A stretch of DNA of 64,000 nt from Lumbricus terrestris (lineage: Eukaryota > Annelida > Clitellata > Crassiclitellata > Lumbricidae): NCBI GenBank assembly GCA_949752735.1, contig OX457039.1:42988199-43052198 (forward strand), in the 5' to 3' direction. The translations under genes were made by a program, and so were the position numbers. How positions within the stretch are numbered: position 1 is the first letter of the stretch; each line of letters starts with the position of its first letter. Below, piece by piece: positions 25,505-37,363 of the stretch. The notes under the pieces are model-generated. The model saw only the letters and a program-made list of their open reading frames with translations, did not search any database and had not been told where the DNA came from.

Positions 25505-25572
25505 TAGAGCGCCTCTGAGTGGTTTTTTCTTGAAGGAGCGCTATATAAATGTCCGAATGAATGAATGAATAT
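25505..25572 (+). mobile_element. SINE 3' tail with (GAAT)n
   Basis: The segment gagcgcctctgagtgg, then gaaggagcgctatataaa and a run of gaat units, matches the last 60 bp of the tRNA-derived SINE and shows its simple-repeat tail. Confidence 0.7.
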
Positions 25573-26465
25573 AACTGCATTTCTGCATTCATGCATTCAT
25601 ACATACTTACATGTACAAAACTGCACACACACACACATACATACATACTTACATACATTCACATGCGAGAGTCCAACCAAACACCTGTTTGTGTATTTCA
25701 GAAAAGAAAAGGAAGGGGTTGTTGGTTGGATCGAATGACATTGGCCTCCGTCTGGGCGTGTATAGGTGCTGTGCCATCCTAGGGCGTTGGTACCGAACAG
25801 TGGATGCAACTGGAATGGATGGAGAGCAGCTGGAGTAGGAAGGAGGCATCGTTTAAATCGATTGTGTTGTACAGAAGGCAAACAACTCGTGTTTTCACCG
25901 ACCATTAACCCTGGCATGGCTTGAACAGAGAGACCTTAGACCCGGCCACGGGAAGGGATGCGTGTAAGCGTATGCAACCACCTTTCTCAGTGTCTATAGC
26001 TATTACAGAGCGGTTGGAATTTGTCATCTCTACGAAACTACAGCTTTTCATTCTGACTATTTTTAATCTTCGGTGGCATCTATAGTCGTAAACAGATATA
26101 TATGCCTCTGCGGTGTCTGCACCCGCATTGCCCTGGCCTTGCCTTGTCTGCGTGCGTGCGCCGAACAGAGTATGATCGAAAGATACAAGGCAACTGCCTT
26201 CTGCAACAGAAGGTCCGCCTGAGTTATGTATTGTCGGGACTTTCAATAAATTTCTTTGCACTGGTTCATCCGTAGACTAAAAGTAGCGCAACTCTACAGC
26301 AACAGGTTGACGTCTCATCATCAACTGCTTCGCGTTTACCTCGCCAACCGACCGTAGCATTGATTTCTCATGCGTATCGTCGTCTACGGCCAGCCGCATC
26401 GTACGAAAGGCGTGACCTTTCCACATGATAGCACGCGTAGCCTATACGGCGCAGCAGAGAAAATT
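25573..26465. other. gene-free stretch
   Basis: Short CA/CATA tracts near 25622-25660. Otherwise nothing recognised. Confidence 0.4.
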
Positions 26466-26694
26466 CTGCAGCAATAATATAGGGAAGTCTGACGTCACGT
26501 ATAAAATAGTAGACTAGAGAAAGCGAATTTCTAGCTGCGTTAATTTGACCCAGTTTGGCAATTTCAAATTTGCAAAAATATCTGCAGCAATATAGGGAAG
26601 TCTGACGTCACGTATAAAATAATAGACTAGACTAGAGAAAGAGAATTTCTATAGCTGCGTTAATTTGACCCAGTTTGGCAATTTCAAATTTGCA
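26466..26694. repeat. tandem duplication (~116 bp) with paired TGACGTCA sites
   Basis: Copy 1 is 26466-26574 and copy 2 is 26582-26694. They share gggaagtctgacgtcacgta and ttaatttgacccagtttggc with few differences. Each contains the palindrome TGACGTCA (26490-26497 and 26603-26610), the consensus cAMP response element core. Confidence 0.9.
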
Positions 26695-26877
26695 TCCTTT
26701 GGGCAATTCTAGCGCTGCATATGCATTATGCACCTGCGTTGCTGAAACGAAAATAGCAATAAAAATTTTATTATATAAGAAATTGGAACGATCGATCAAT
26801 AAGCTTGAAAAGCATTGCTGCATGGCCAATCAGGATTGCACGCAAGCATGCATGCGCATATTTGCATACAATACAAT

Positions 26878-26990
26878 ACAGGGCGCTTCGGCGCGAAATT
26901 CTGATTCGGTGTCCGCGATGTAGGCTAGTCGGGAGCGCCTCTGAGAAGAGAGAGATTGAAGGGGCGCTATAGAAATGACGAAATAAATAA
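26878..26990 (+). mobile_element. SINE 3' half
   Basis: The segment gcgcttcggcgcgaaattct, then gattcggtgtccgcgatgta, gagcgcctctgag and gggcgctata, matches the back half of the 12641-12850 SINE. The tRNA-like head is missing. Confidence 0.75.
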
Positions 26991-27194
26991 TTAAAATAAT
27001 AATAATGCAATTGCATTTTAATATCGTCCTTCTTGTACAGTTCGGTAGTGTACACATGCATTGATGCATGGCGCCAATGTAGGCAATTATATGTATTATA
27101 TGTGTATGCTTTTATAAAATATATTCCCATGTATTTTGGTTTCTATGCATCTAATTATTTAATTTCTTTGTTGCCTGCTATAATGTTAAGCTTG

Positions 27195-27381
27195 TATGTA
27201 TGTAAGTATGTATGTATGTATGTATGTATGTATGTATGTATGTATGTATGTATGTATGTATGTATGTATGTATGTATGTATGTATGTATGTATGTATGCA
27301 TGCATGTATGTATGTATGTATGTATGTATGTATGTATGTATGTATGTATGTATGTATGTATGTATGTATGTATGTATGTAT
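27195..27381. repeat. (TATG)n microsatellite array
   Basis: About 46 TATG units with a gcatgcatg block near 27298. The MYVC/IHTY frames are artefacts. Confidence 0.97.
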
Positions 27382-27490
27382 ACGACCATGTTCTTTTGTT
27401 CTTTTGCACTGACCGGTTCGTAGCACATCTGACTTATTTGTATGAAGCTGCGCGAGAAAAATTTGCCATCATTGGTGCAATACGGTCAAC
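27381..27490 (+). repeat. 110-bp direct duplication, copy 1
   Basis: The block starting tacgaccatgttcttttgtt and ending acggtcaa recurs at 28037-28147 with a few differences (ccggttc versus cctgttc, gtatga versus gttctga). Both copies are in the same orientation. Confidence 0.93.
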
Positions 27491-27577
27491 TGTTAACTTT
27501 TATTTCTATTATCGATAAATTCATTTGAAAAGGATTAAGATCAAGGCTATAAAGAAGACACGTGTAGGCCTTACATT

Positions 27578-27843
27578 CAGTGGCGTAGCCAGGAATTTTT
27601 CATGGTTTTTTTGCCTGGCCGGATACTCTTTCTGAAACCAACCCAACAGTATCACAGTAAATAAAAAGGGAATAAAGTAACAAAGGGAATAAAGTATAAG
27701 CTTATGAAAAACAATTGGTACAACAGGCAATTGTTTTGTTTTCTCTTATTTCAGTGGATAAATAACCTTTAAATTTTTTCCCCTAGGGCCTAGGCCAATG
27801 GGGGGGAGTGGGAAACCCCCGAAACCCCTTGGCTACGCCACTG
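27578..27843. mobile_element. hAT-type MITE
   Basis: The 266-bp element has the ends cagtggcgtagcca and tggctacgccactg, 14-bp perfect inverted repeats. The flanks cttacatt (27570-27577) and cctacatt (27844-27851) form an 8-bp duplication with one mismatch. A cagtggcgtagccagg-type end is widespread among animal hAT MITEs. No coding capacity. Confidence 0.8.
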
Positions 27844-27990
27844 CCTACATTTCCATTTATACTTACATTTACACTTACATTTACGTTCATATTTATAATT
27901 TACGATTACATTTACATTTACGATAATATTAACATTTACATTTACATTTACAATAACAAGAACATTTTCATTTAAATTTACGTTTCCTAT
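27844..27990. repeat. degenerate (ACATTT)n hexamer repeat
   Basis: acattt and acatta words repeat irregularly beside the MITE's right end. Confidence 0.75.
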
Positions 27991-28036
27991 TTGGTCCTTT
28001 ATTGCATCTTTTCGTCAGCAATTACGACCCATTCCA

Positions 28037-28147
28037 TACGACCATGTTCTTTTGTTCTTTTGCACTGACCTGTTCGTAGCACATCTGACTTATTTGTTCT
28101 GAAGCTGCGCGAGAAAAAATTTGCCATCATTGGTGAAATACGGTCAA
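28037..28147 (+). repeat. 110-bp direct duplication, copy 2
   Basis: Second copy of 27381-27490. The MITE and the hexamer repeat lie between the two copies. Confidence 0.93.
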
Positions 28148-28342
28148 AACAAGGGAACTCAGAAGCTCTGTGCCGCAACTTGGTCGATCATATTAGAAGG
28201 CATAGAGACTTAGTGGCAAATAATATTTATGCAGTCTAAGATAATCTTTATCTTTTAGCAGAAATAATAATTTAATGTATAATTCGTTTTATACATCAAC
28301 TAATATGTGCCATGTAGTGAGTCATTCTTCAGCTTTAGCGAT

Positions 28343-28482
28343 GGTATGTATGTATGTATGAATGACATGTATGTATGACATGTATGTATGTGTGTATGTA
28401 TGTATGTATGTATGTATGTATGTATGTATGTATGTATGTATGTATGTTTGTATGTATGTATGTATGTATGTATGTATGTATG

Positions 28483-28513
<31 letters not shown>

Positions 28514-28616
28514 GCATGTATGTATGAATGTATGTATGTATGTATGTGTGTATGTATGTATATATGTATGTAGGCATGTATGTATGAATGTATGTATGTA
28601 TGTATGTATGTATGTA
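28343..28616. repeat. (TATG)n microsatellite array
   Basis: TATG units with periodic aatg, gtgtg and aagcatg/ggcatg variants. The segment taagcatgtatgtatgaatg is echoed as taggcatgtatgtatgaatg about 60 bp later, suggesting a higher-order unit. Confidence 0.95.
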
Positions 28617-28764
28617 TAATATTCATATATGCACGCATAATCAAGCATATATATATATATATATATATCATGGACTCTCGGTGTATTAGTGGGTTGTATA
28701 AAATTGTTTACTTCACGCACACAAATTCATTTATATATAATTATTTCGTACATAAGCTTATGCA

Positions 28765-28769
<5 letters not shown>

Positions 28770-28806
<37 letters not shown>
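28770..28806. repeat. (GT)n microsatellite
   Basis: About 18 GT units. Confidence 0.95.
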
Positions 28807-28808
<2 letters not shown>

Positions 28809-29334
28809 TAGAGAAGACCTATATTTCTACGTATATTGGTACGTTGTTTAAGATGTGAAATGCATCTCTAGCCTACACACAATTAATTCTAGGGCCTTGT
28901 GAGCTATGAAACGTGTGGGTAATAAGAATTTTTAAAAGACTGTTGTCAGTGCTTGAAATAATTTATTGGCATCATCTGATCAGAGTTTTTGAACATGTAT
29001 CTCGAATTCATAGGATTTATAGCTTGTATCAATTTGTAATCATTATGCATTAATGTCTCATGTAATAACGCACATATAAATATATTCATATATATATATA
29101 TATATATGTATGTATAATTAACCTATTTTGCATATAATAAGATATGGCGAATTTATGTATATATATATATTAATATATATATATATATAATGCACATACC
29201 GGTTGCAGTGTCAGCTCGCCCTAGCCGCGGTCTGGACCAAAATAAATGACCAGACTGACTATCAAGATCTATCCAACCTTGACTGACTATAGCCTTTTTA
29301 TGCTGACCTGTCTGTGTTGAACTCCAGTGTTAGC

Positions 29335-29455
29335 TTGTATTCTCCCGATGTGAGTTTGAGTTTTGCTGAGCACGACTTAATAGGTATATTTCTAGAGATT
29401 GACATTGAGATAGTCTGACGTAGAAGTGGGCTGTTACTGTAACCTGTTGCTAGTA
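29335..29455 (+). repeat. 120-bp direct duplication, copy 1
   Basis: The block from cttgtattctcccgatg to aacctgttgctagta matches 30382-30498. Copy 2 has a short deletion in the ctgttactgtaacc segment and a few substitutions. Confidence 0.93.
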
Positions 29456-30121
29456 GATCTATCAATGCGCAATTATGCCCAAATGGCTCATAAAATAATA
29501 TATATATATATATATATATATAGGCATACATATTATATATATATTATATATTTATATTATATTATAATTATATAATATGCATATATTATTTATGACACTT
29601 TAATTCTCGCCATACACTTGTTAAAATATATTAAGTCGCTCATTTTTGAGGATATGTATTATATAGGTCTAATGAAAATGTTTGTAGGGATAGGAATGTA
29701 ACGGTTGGTGGTGAAGGTAGTTGGTAGAAGAGTCGTCCTCTTGTTTCCTTTCGCAGCCACTTTCGAGTTGATACAATTCCTGTGTTGATCTTATAATATT
29801 TTCTTGTATACTTGTTATTTTCTTCAAAATTCAGAGACATAATTATAGACTATTATTATCTAAACGACAAATTCTCACATACATTTTGCATATACATATA
29901 TATATATATGATATATATATATGATATATATATATGCATAAGCATACAGCATATATATGATATATATATATATATGATGTATGCTTATGCATGTGTGTGT
30001 GTACATATTGTAGATCTAATTGATTTATCTCACTCTTTCACTTTTATCAGATCTGGCTCAGATTTTTTATTTATATCTGCGTATAACTGGAATGAAACAT
30101 GCATTTGAATATTCGTGTATG

Positions 30122-30156
<35 letters not shown>

Positions 30157-30381
30157 ATATATATGCATACATATGTATATAACTATATATTATATCACAT
30201 GTATACATATAGCGTAATACAAACACAAATATATATATTTATATTTATATTTATATATGCGCATAACTGCATATCCCTTTTACTTTTCTTTGAAACTAAC
30301 ATAACTAAATGGTGCCATATCACATGTGATGCACACAAACAGGTAGAAATATATATAATTATATATGCATATATATATATT

Positions 30382-30498
30382 CTTGTATTCTCCCGATGTG
30401 AGTTCGAGTCTTGCTGAGCACGATATAATAGGTATATTTCTAGAGATTAACATTGAGATAGTCTGACGTAGAAGTGGGCTGTAACCTGTTGCTAGTAT
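30382..30498 (+). repeat. 120-bp direct duplication, copy 2
   Basis: Partner of 29335-29455, about 1.05 kb away in the same orientation. Confidence 0.93.
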
Positions 30499-31085
30499 GT
30501 ATAGAATATGTATACATATATATACATGTATGTATGATATATTATAGATATATATATATAATTATGTTGTGTGTGTGTATATGTTCCAGGGGAAGTTTTA
30601 CTCAAAACAACTATCGATTGTCTCAATTGAATTGTAATCGCAAATTTCTATAGCGCATTGTATCTGGATGCACTGCCTGGAATTGCCTGTCCACAAGATC
30701 CATTTTTTCCTAATCTGTCAGTGCCTAAAAATATTTTCTTCTACATAATAATTGAATGCACATATGTATACGTAATTGATTAAAATAGATAATGACCATA
30801 TATGATATTTTCCTTACCTAGGGTTTACGTCTTTGTTTTTATTGTTATTTTTTGTCTTCAGGCTCTGTTAATGATTCATGGTCTATGATTCTAGTTGCAC
30901 TAATCCAGGCCAATCATTCCTCATTCTGCATTCAATGTATGACACGTGGGTAGACCAGGTAATCTTAAAATGCGTGTGACCTTGAGCCCTATTCTGGGTT
31001 CTCCTTGTTTGCGTTTATTGCTGCTTGCTGGTTTTTGTGCTAGGACAATTAACAAATGGTCGTGTATACATCTAGATCCCCAAAC

Positions 31086-31173
31086 ACACACATACATACA
31101 TACATACATACATACATACATACATACATACATACATACATACATACATACGTACATACATACATACATACAT
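31086..31173. repeat. (TACA)n microsatellite
   Basis: The same tetranucleotide as the TATG arrays but on the opposite strand. One cgtaca interruption. Confidence 0.96.
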
Positions 31174-31174
31174 A

Positions 31175-33145
31175 AATGCGTGTATATTTGCACGCACAGT
31201 CAGCCATGCCTATGGTCATGCATGTTGGACAAATTCGTGCACATGAGTTGGTGTGTATCTTTAAAAACAAAATTAGAAGACAAACACTTTGAACATGAAG
31301 AGTTTTTAATGAAGATTCAGCGGCTAAATATCAGTTATCCGTCAACGCTCAACAATAGAATAAGAACCATTATTGTCGACAATAACATACCATAATCTGA
31401 CAATAGTAACCGGAATATAAGAACAATGAAACAAGACTCTATAATGTTAACTGTCACTCCTGACAATACGCCATCTATAGTTTATATATATACACATATA
31501 TATAATCTATATATATATACGCCTATACATTACCCTACATCAACTATACATACAATATATATATATAATATATATATATATATGGTATATATTCTGACTG
31601 AAAAGTCAAGCTATATTAGAAGCAGTTGTAAATCTTCGACTATTGACAACAGCTAAGTAAAAATAGTTTTATGTTTTCGACATAATATATACATATTGAT
31701 CAGTGCATACGTATATATGATTGTTTACGCATTACATGTATATAATTACTCACTCAGTGATATATACATACATATTGAATATATATATATATATATATGG
31801 ATAAATTTGAGATGTGCACTTGTTTTACCCTTGGCGTGGAAACGTATTTGAAGTTTACCCTTTATAGCTGCAGGCTGCTGCAGTAATGCCTCTTGCTGCG
31901 GACGATAAGTGACGTAGAGAAGTTTGATTGATTGATTGATGATAGCGCTGCTATCATCAATCAATCAATCAAGTCAATCAATCAATCAGTGTGTCAGTCA
32001 TTTGAGAATCTGAATGTCATCACCGAATGAATGACCTATTAACGGCCTCGTACACAAAACACGAATACAGTTAAAACAGATCGTGAAAACAAAAGCACAA
32101 CGCAATGATCCACTTGGTCGCATATGCATAAATTGCATGTAGTCTATGCACATGTAAAATACATATACATGCAGGTTATATATATATATTATATATATGC
32201 ATAATATATTGTATATATATATATATATATATATATGCATATGCGATAAGGCATACAAAGTAAACTTGACATTTTGGGTGTATGAATAGCTATGTAAAAT
32301 ATTTGGAACAAAACAAGTCAACATTGAGTATTTACCCCAGTATATAAGTTGCTTCACTTAGATCAAACGAAAGCATAAAACCGATAGCATGCACACAAAA
32401 TAGGCGCACCTAGTATGTATTACATGTTTGACATATATACTTATTAGGCAAATATTTGAGAATTGAGACATATATATAATGCATATGCATAATGCCACAA
32501 AGACTCCTATATATAATGCATAAGCATAATGGCATATATATATATATATTATATACATGTATCAGGCTTTATACTTATTAAGTATGTATAGGTTTTTGGC
32601 ATATAAATATGTGTATTTAGACGGCAATAATTTACAAGTCTGCGTTGAGCGAGACATGCAGCCTGAAAGGCGATAGGGTCAATGTTCAGACTGTTGGAAG
32701 GCCGTTCGTGGGAGAACAGACGTTAGGAGGGAGTCGAAGGGAACAGCCAGCACAGCCGTCTGCCAGAACGAGGCATACGTCAATCAAAAGAAATGGACCA
32801 GTTTTTTATAGCATGAAGCCCAAACTAGGACTGATGCGCATAGTAGGTAATTTTTGGTTCACAGTTAAATAGATATAATTACACCTCGCTACAGCAGCTG
32901 TTTACTATTCAAAGCACGAATGCCTTTGAAAAAAAGTATAAAAATATAGCATAGCTATTAATAATATCCTGTCAGATAATTTTGTTACTATAATAGTAAT
33001 ATTAATTTATTTTTAGCATTATATACAAAACAAATGATTAAACCTAATTAGTAACAAGAATTAAGATTTTTAATTGCTGAAAACCTTATTATTTTTAAAC
33101 CTGATACTAACGCTAATTTTTAGTTTTGGGCACAAATAAATAATT
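31175..33145. other. AT-rich gene-free stretch
   Basis: TA tracts at about 31490, 31556, 31779, 32180 and 32216. Contains the hairpin at 31924-31972. No gene is recognised. Confidence 0.5.
31924..31972. repeat. perfect 23-bp-arm hairpin built from GATT repeats
   Basis: Left arm 31924-31946 (ttgattgattgattgat then gatagc) and right arm 31950-31972 are exact complements around a 3-base loop gct. More caat repeats follow outside the arm. Confidence 0.95.
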
Positions 33146-33150
33146 AAGAC

Positions 33151-33370
33151 GATGATGATGATGATGGTGATCGTAATAATGATACTCATGATGATTATAA
33201 TCATAATCGTATCTTCTGTTCCCAAAGAATCATGTCTACTTTATCACAATAATAATGGCTATAATAATAAAAGCAATAATAATAGCAATAATAATAATAA
33301 TAAATTATTAATAATAATAATAATGTTGCATTTTATAAATGATAAGAATAGTAACAATAATTTTTGCTAA
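33151..33370. repeat. (GAT)n and (TAA)n-like trinucleotide tracts
   Basis: gatgatgat-rich sequence, then aataat-rich sequence with interruptions. Confidence 0.85.
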
Positions 33371-33374
33371 CTGT

Positions 33375-34180
33375 AATAAATCTATGATCCAATATTTAAA
33401 AATATGAATAAATATAAACAATGAAGATTAATAATTTATTAATCATCTATTATTATATATTAAATTTTATATAATCCAATATATATATTATGATAAAGTA
33501 TAAAATGAGAATGGTCTTATCGCCTTAGAGTGTGGCCAAAAGAGATCGCAAGGTATGAACAGAATGCGTTTGGAACATGGAATATAAAGAATGTCGGTTG
33601 AAGTGCAGTCAAGGGGTCATCTCAAATTGGAGTCAATGGGGTCATCTCAAAGTCCAGTTTCTCATCGTGTCCTGAAAAAACAGGAGCAGCATCCATCATT
33701 CTATTTGCTCACGCATCGATGAAATCTTTTCCATTGGCTTAACTTACACAGTTCATAGTTTAGGTTTGGTATGGTATGAGTATATGCATAGCTATATAAT
33801 TGCGTGCTATATGTGCTTGAGTATTGTATGCATAGCGTTGTATTATATATAGCAGTCATCAACCATCAGGTTGAAGATAACGAGATTCTGAAGATTTAAT
33901 ACGTGTTAGGTGGAAGAGACAGCGAGACTATCTATAGCTGGGGACATATATTATTTGTATGGTGGTTCTGCATGAAATGCAATCGGACTTTCATCTGAAT
34001 GGCACAAGCGCCCGACCTCTGAGGAGGCCTAGGTCGGAAGGTCATGTGGATCGAATTTCTTGGATTTAAACAAATATGAAAAAAGTGATAACGAAAACGT
34101 TCAAATTGTAGTTGCACGTCGCTTGTGACATCATCCGAAGACAGTGAGGGTGAAATACATTGAAAGTCGCTTCAGCTGAG
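33375..34180. other. AT-rich gene-free stretch
   Basis: No recognisable feature. Confidence 0.45.
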
Positions 34181-34184
34181 AGAG

Positions 34185-34619
34185 AGAGATACAGGCTACA
34201 GTTGCTATGATATCTTCATAATGGAAGATACAGGCTACAGCTGATGTGATATCATCATATTGGAAGATATAGGCTACAGTTGATGTGATATCTTCATATT
34301 GGAAGATACTGGCTACAGTTGCTGTGATATCTTCATAATGGAAGATACAGGTTACAGTTGCTGTGATATCTTCATAATGGAAGATACAGGCTACAGTTGA
34401 TGTGATATCATCATATTGGAAGATATAGGCTACAGTTGATGTGATATCTTCATATTGGAAGATACAGGCTACAGTTGCTGTGATATCTTCATAATCGAAG
34501 ATACAGGTTACAGTTGCTGTGATATCATCATAATCGAAGATATAGGCTACAGTTGCTATGATATCTTCATAATCGAAGATACAGGTTACAGTTGCTGTGA
34601 TATCATCATATTGGAAGAG
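34185..34619. repeat. 39-bp minisatellite, ~11 copies
   Basis: The unit contains gaagatacaggctacagttg and tgtgatatcttcataat. Variants alternate (tacagg/tatagg, cttcat/catcat, ttgctg/ttgatg), which suggests a two-unit higher-order pattern. The period is 13 codons, so frames stay open on both strands: a plus frame rich in EDTGYSCCDI and a minus frame rich in YEDITATVACIF. I take this as a consequence of the period and not as evidence of a protein. Confidence 0.95.
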
Positions 34620-34689
34620 ACAGAGGCAGATGCAAGAATCAAACGCAACGGATGCGCACACATAATGCTAAGTGCGTGCGACGAGATGC

Positions 34690-34840
34690 CTCTCAGCATC
34701 AGCATCAGCATCAGCAGCAGCAGCAGCAGTCTATAGACGAATAAACAAGTGGCACAGATGCTTACAAACAATGAAGCCACAGATGGATGATTGTCGGAGT
34801 GTAGCAGCTGCTGCCGCTGCTGCTGCTGCGCCGTACATAT
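34690..34840. repeat. CAG/CAT and GCT trinucleotide tracts
   Basis: A catcagcatcagcat run to cagcagcag (34696-34729), and gctgctgccgctgctgctgc near 34805-34830. Confidence 0.85.
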
Positions 34841-34849
34841 ATATATGTA

Positions 34850-36840
34850 GACTATTTTAGAGGCCTATACGGAGTGCTAGACACAAAAAAGACTCGTCAT
34901 GTAGCGACGCTTTTGTGATATGATCAAAATGCAAGGATTCGAAGTGCTTGTGAATCAGTTTTTAAAAAGGGATATATATATATATATATATATATACGGC
35001 TATCAGATGCGGTTCGGCTGCCATGGGTGGTGACAGATGTCGTAGTTTTCCCATGCAAGCCCACAAGGCCTTTCGTCTGAGGTTGTATGGCAACAGGCGG
35101 GTGGTTGGGTTGGGTGGGCGACCACTCAAGGTTCACCCGAGTTGGATAGTTACTGCTGTGCAGGGTGGGGGAGGGGAGGATACTGCCGCAAAGTTTGGGA
35201 CCACAAGTCCCTCGAGTATAGCGGCCAACTGCAGTTGACTCTTGCAAGGAACACTGAAACAACTGAAAATACAACATTTGTAAACAACAACTTCTTTAGA
35301 TGCACAAAAAACAAATTATTGCAGACATGTACGTATATATATATATATGTTTTACCCAGTTTTTTTACCCACGCTAGTCCGCACCATGGAAAAGCGAACA
35401 AATGCGCTATACAAATTGGCTCCAAATACACTGACGATTCCACGCACCATGCAGCCTTCGGAATAACGCCTATTCGTAGAAGATTTGCTGTCAACATCAT
35501 TCTGTAATTAAAATGAGATTTGATCTCCAGAGTAAACGTCCAATAAAATTTCACAGTAAGCGCATTGCTTAAAAACTCATTGAAAACGAAAAAAAACGCG
35601 ACAAAAAACGCGGCCAATAGAAGGCTTACCCTTTCGTCAATATAATAACACAGCTCAACACTACTACTTCGTAAGCGTATACACGTTACCCTATTTCGTT
35701 TAGTTTACCCCTTAAACCAGAACTGTAATGGCGCAACAGTCGAGCAATACACATCACGCGCACACGCGCAGCAACAAACATCAGTCTCTACTGATTACAA
35801 GAATAATTACCATCATCATAATCATAATGCATGCACAATCAAGCATCATATGATAGCTACAGAGACAGAGAGACAGAGAGAGACACACTACGACGACGTA
35901 ATCATAATAATAATGATGATAGAATATGATGCGCTCCTGCCATCAATGTGGCCATGCATGATGCACCTTGCAGTCTGGCTGAACTCGCTGCAGTCTTACG
36001 TCTCTGAAAAGCAGCCAGTTCGGGTTATACGTGTCTGCGTGCGACCACGCTTTCAAACTACATCGATATACAATAAGCACAAAACATGAGCACACACATA
36101 TATATACATGTAATTAAGTTTACATGTGTATATATGAATCATATGCAATTTTTCCACCAGGTGCTGTAAAATGCCTCGTATAGAGAGTGCACGATGCATA
36201 TACGTTAAAATACGTAAACGCGAGTATTAAAGAATCAGATCGTCGAGCCCAGAATCCGTGTGAAGAAAAATGGTCGACTACTGTCAGTAGTGCTAGAGAT
36301 CGTTGAATAATTTTATCCCAAATGCTTCAATCTGAAGCGTCTGACATTTTCTTGTTCAGAAATTTGGGTCCAACCATTGTCTCTGTAATCATATACAGTG
36401 ATATTTAAATTTTGAGCACATCCAACGTCAAAAATTCCTATTTAAAAATTCGATAATTCGACAGACGAAAACGTAGAGGTAAATTTTCATTTTTATGCGG
36501 CGCGAGTTTAAAGTTTAAACGATTTCTTTGATGCGGTGGGAATATCAATGTGTTAATCATTCGAATGCATCGTCGTCGCCCAGTGAAGAATTTCACTCCC
36601 GGTCCAAAGTAATAGACAGGGTCTGTGCCACAGGCTGGTTATATAGCTGGTTAATGCTTACAGCGTGTGTGCGCACACTGTTGCACAGCCCAAGCCAACA
36701 AGGTCTTTGGCCAACGACAGAGATACAAAATCCTTACTGGCCTAGATTTTAAAGGTCGCAGCTACAAAGATATTCGACTGCGTTATCGCCATGGTTACGG
36801 CGCCTCGACCAATAGAAGCGTCGCTAGGAAGCGCGAACTC
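34850..36840. other. gene-free stretch downstream of Hox5
   Basis: No coding feature is recognised. Contains short TA tracts near 34976 and 35335. Any distal Hox5 3' UTR could extend into it. Confidence 0.4.
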
Positions 36841-36846
36841 GTGAAT

Positions 36847-37134
36847 ATGCAAATTCGACAACGGATTCTGGCATTTTAAAACTGCGTTTCACAAAAAAAT
36901 TACAAAACACTCATGAATAGGTAAATAGCCGTCAAGGGCCGCACACGGGGCCTGAGCATGCAAGCGCCCCGGCAACCGCGTGGCGCTATACTCACGAATC
37001 GTATAGCACACAAGAAATACGGAACACTCATTAATATGCAAATAGGCTACAGCAAAGCGACACCTAGCCACAAAATGATGAGTCTGTCTTAAAAGCCACG
37101 ACACATTAAAGTATAGACATCATTTTTCTTTAAT
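36847..37134. promoter_or_regulatory. Hox5 3' flank: two octamer words and a candidate poly(A) signal
   Basis: The POU octamer ATGCAAAT occurs at 36847-36854 and 37036-37043. On the minus (Hox) strand, ATTAAA, a common variant poly(A) signal, lies at 37134-37129, about 230 bases after the Hox5 stop. These are word matches only. Confidence 0.25.
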
Positions 37135-37363
37135 GGCTGCTCCACCCGTGTACGCCACGGCGAGGCATGCACATGTATGCATGGGCGTGACTGAATAACG
37201 AGGGCAGTCGAAAAACTGCCGATGTCATACGACGACTACCGAAGTTTACCGACGACTATAGAAGAATATAGCCACGGACTACGAGACGAGAGAACGGTAC
37301 TTGGTTGACATCATGACTCCTCCTCTTACTCCTCCTCCTCCTCCTCCGCCAGCTGTTTACCCT

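Larger units (their letters stand above)
28810..31080. other. AT-rich gene-free stretch with many TA tracts
   Basis: TA-rich microsatellites near 29090, 29160, 29500, 29900, 30125, 30365 and 30545. Apart from the duplication listed separately, nothing coding is recognised. Confidence 0.6.

Noticed and set aside
34185..34619. CRISPR-like array
   Set aside because: Units are contiguous tandem repeats without unique spacers in an animal genome.
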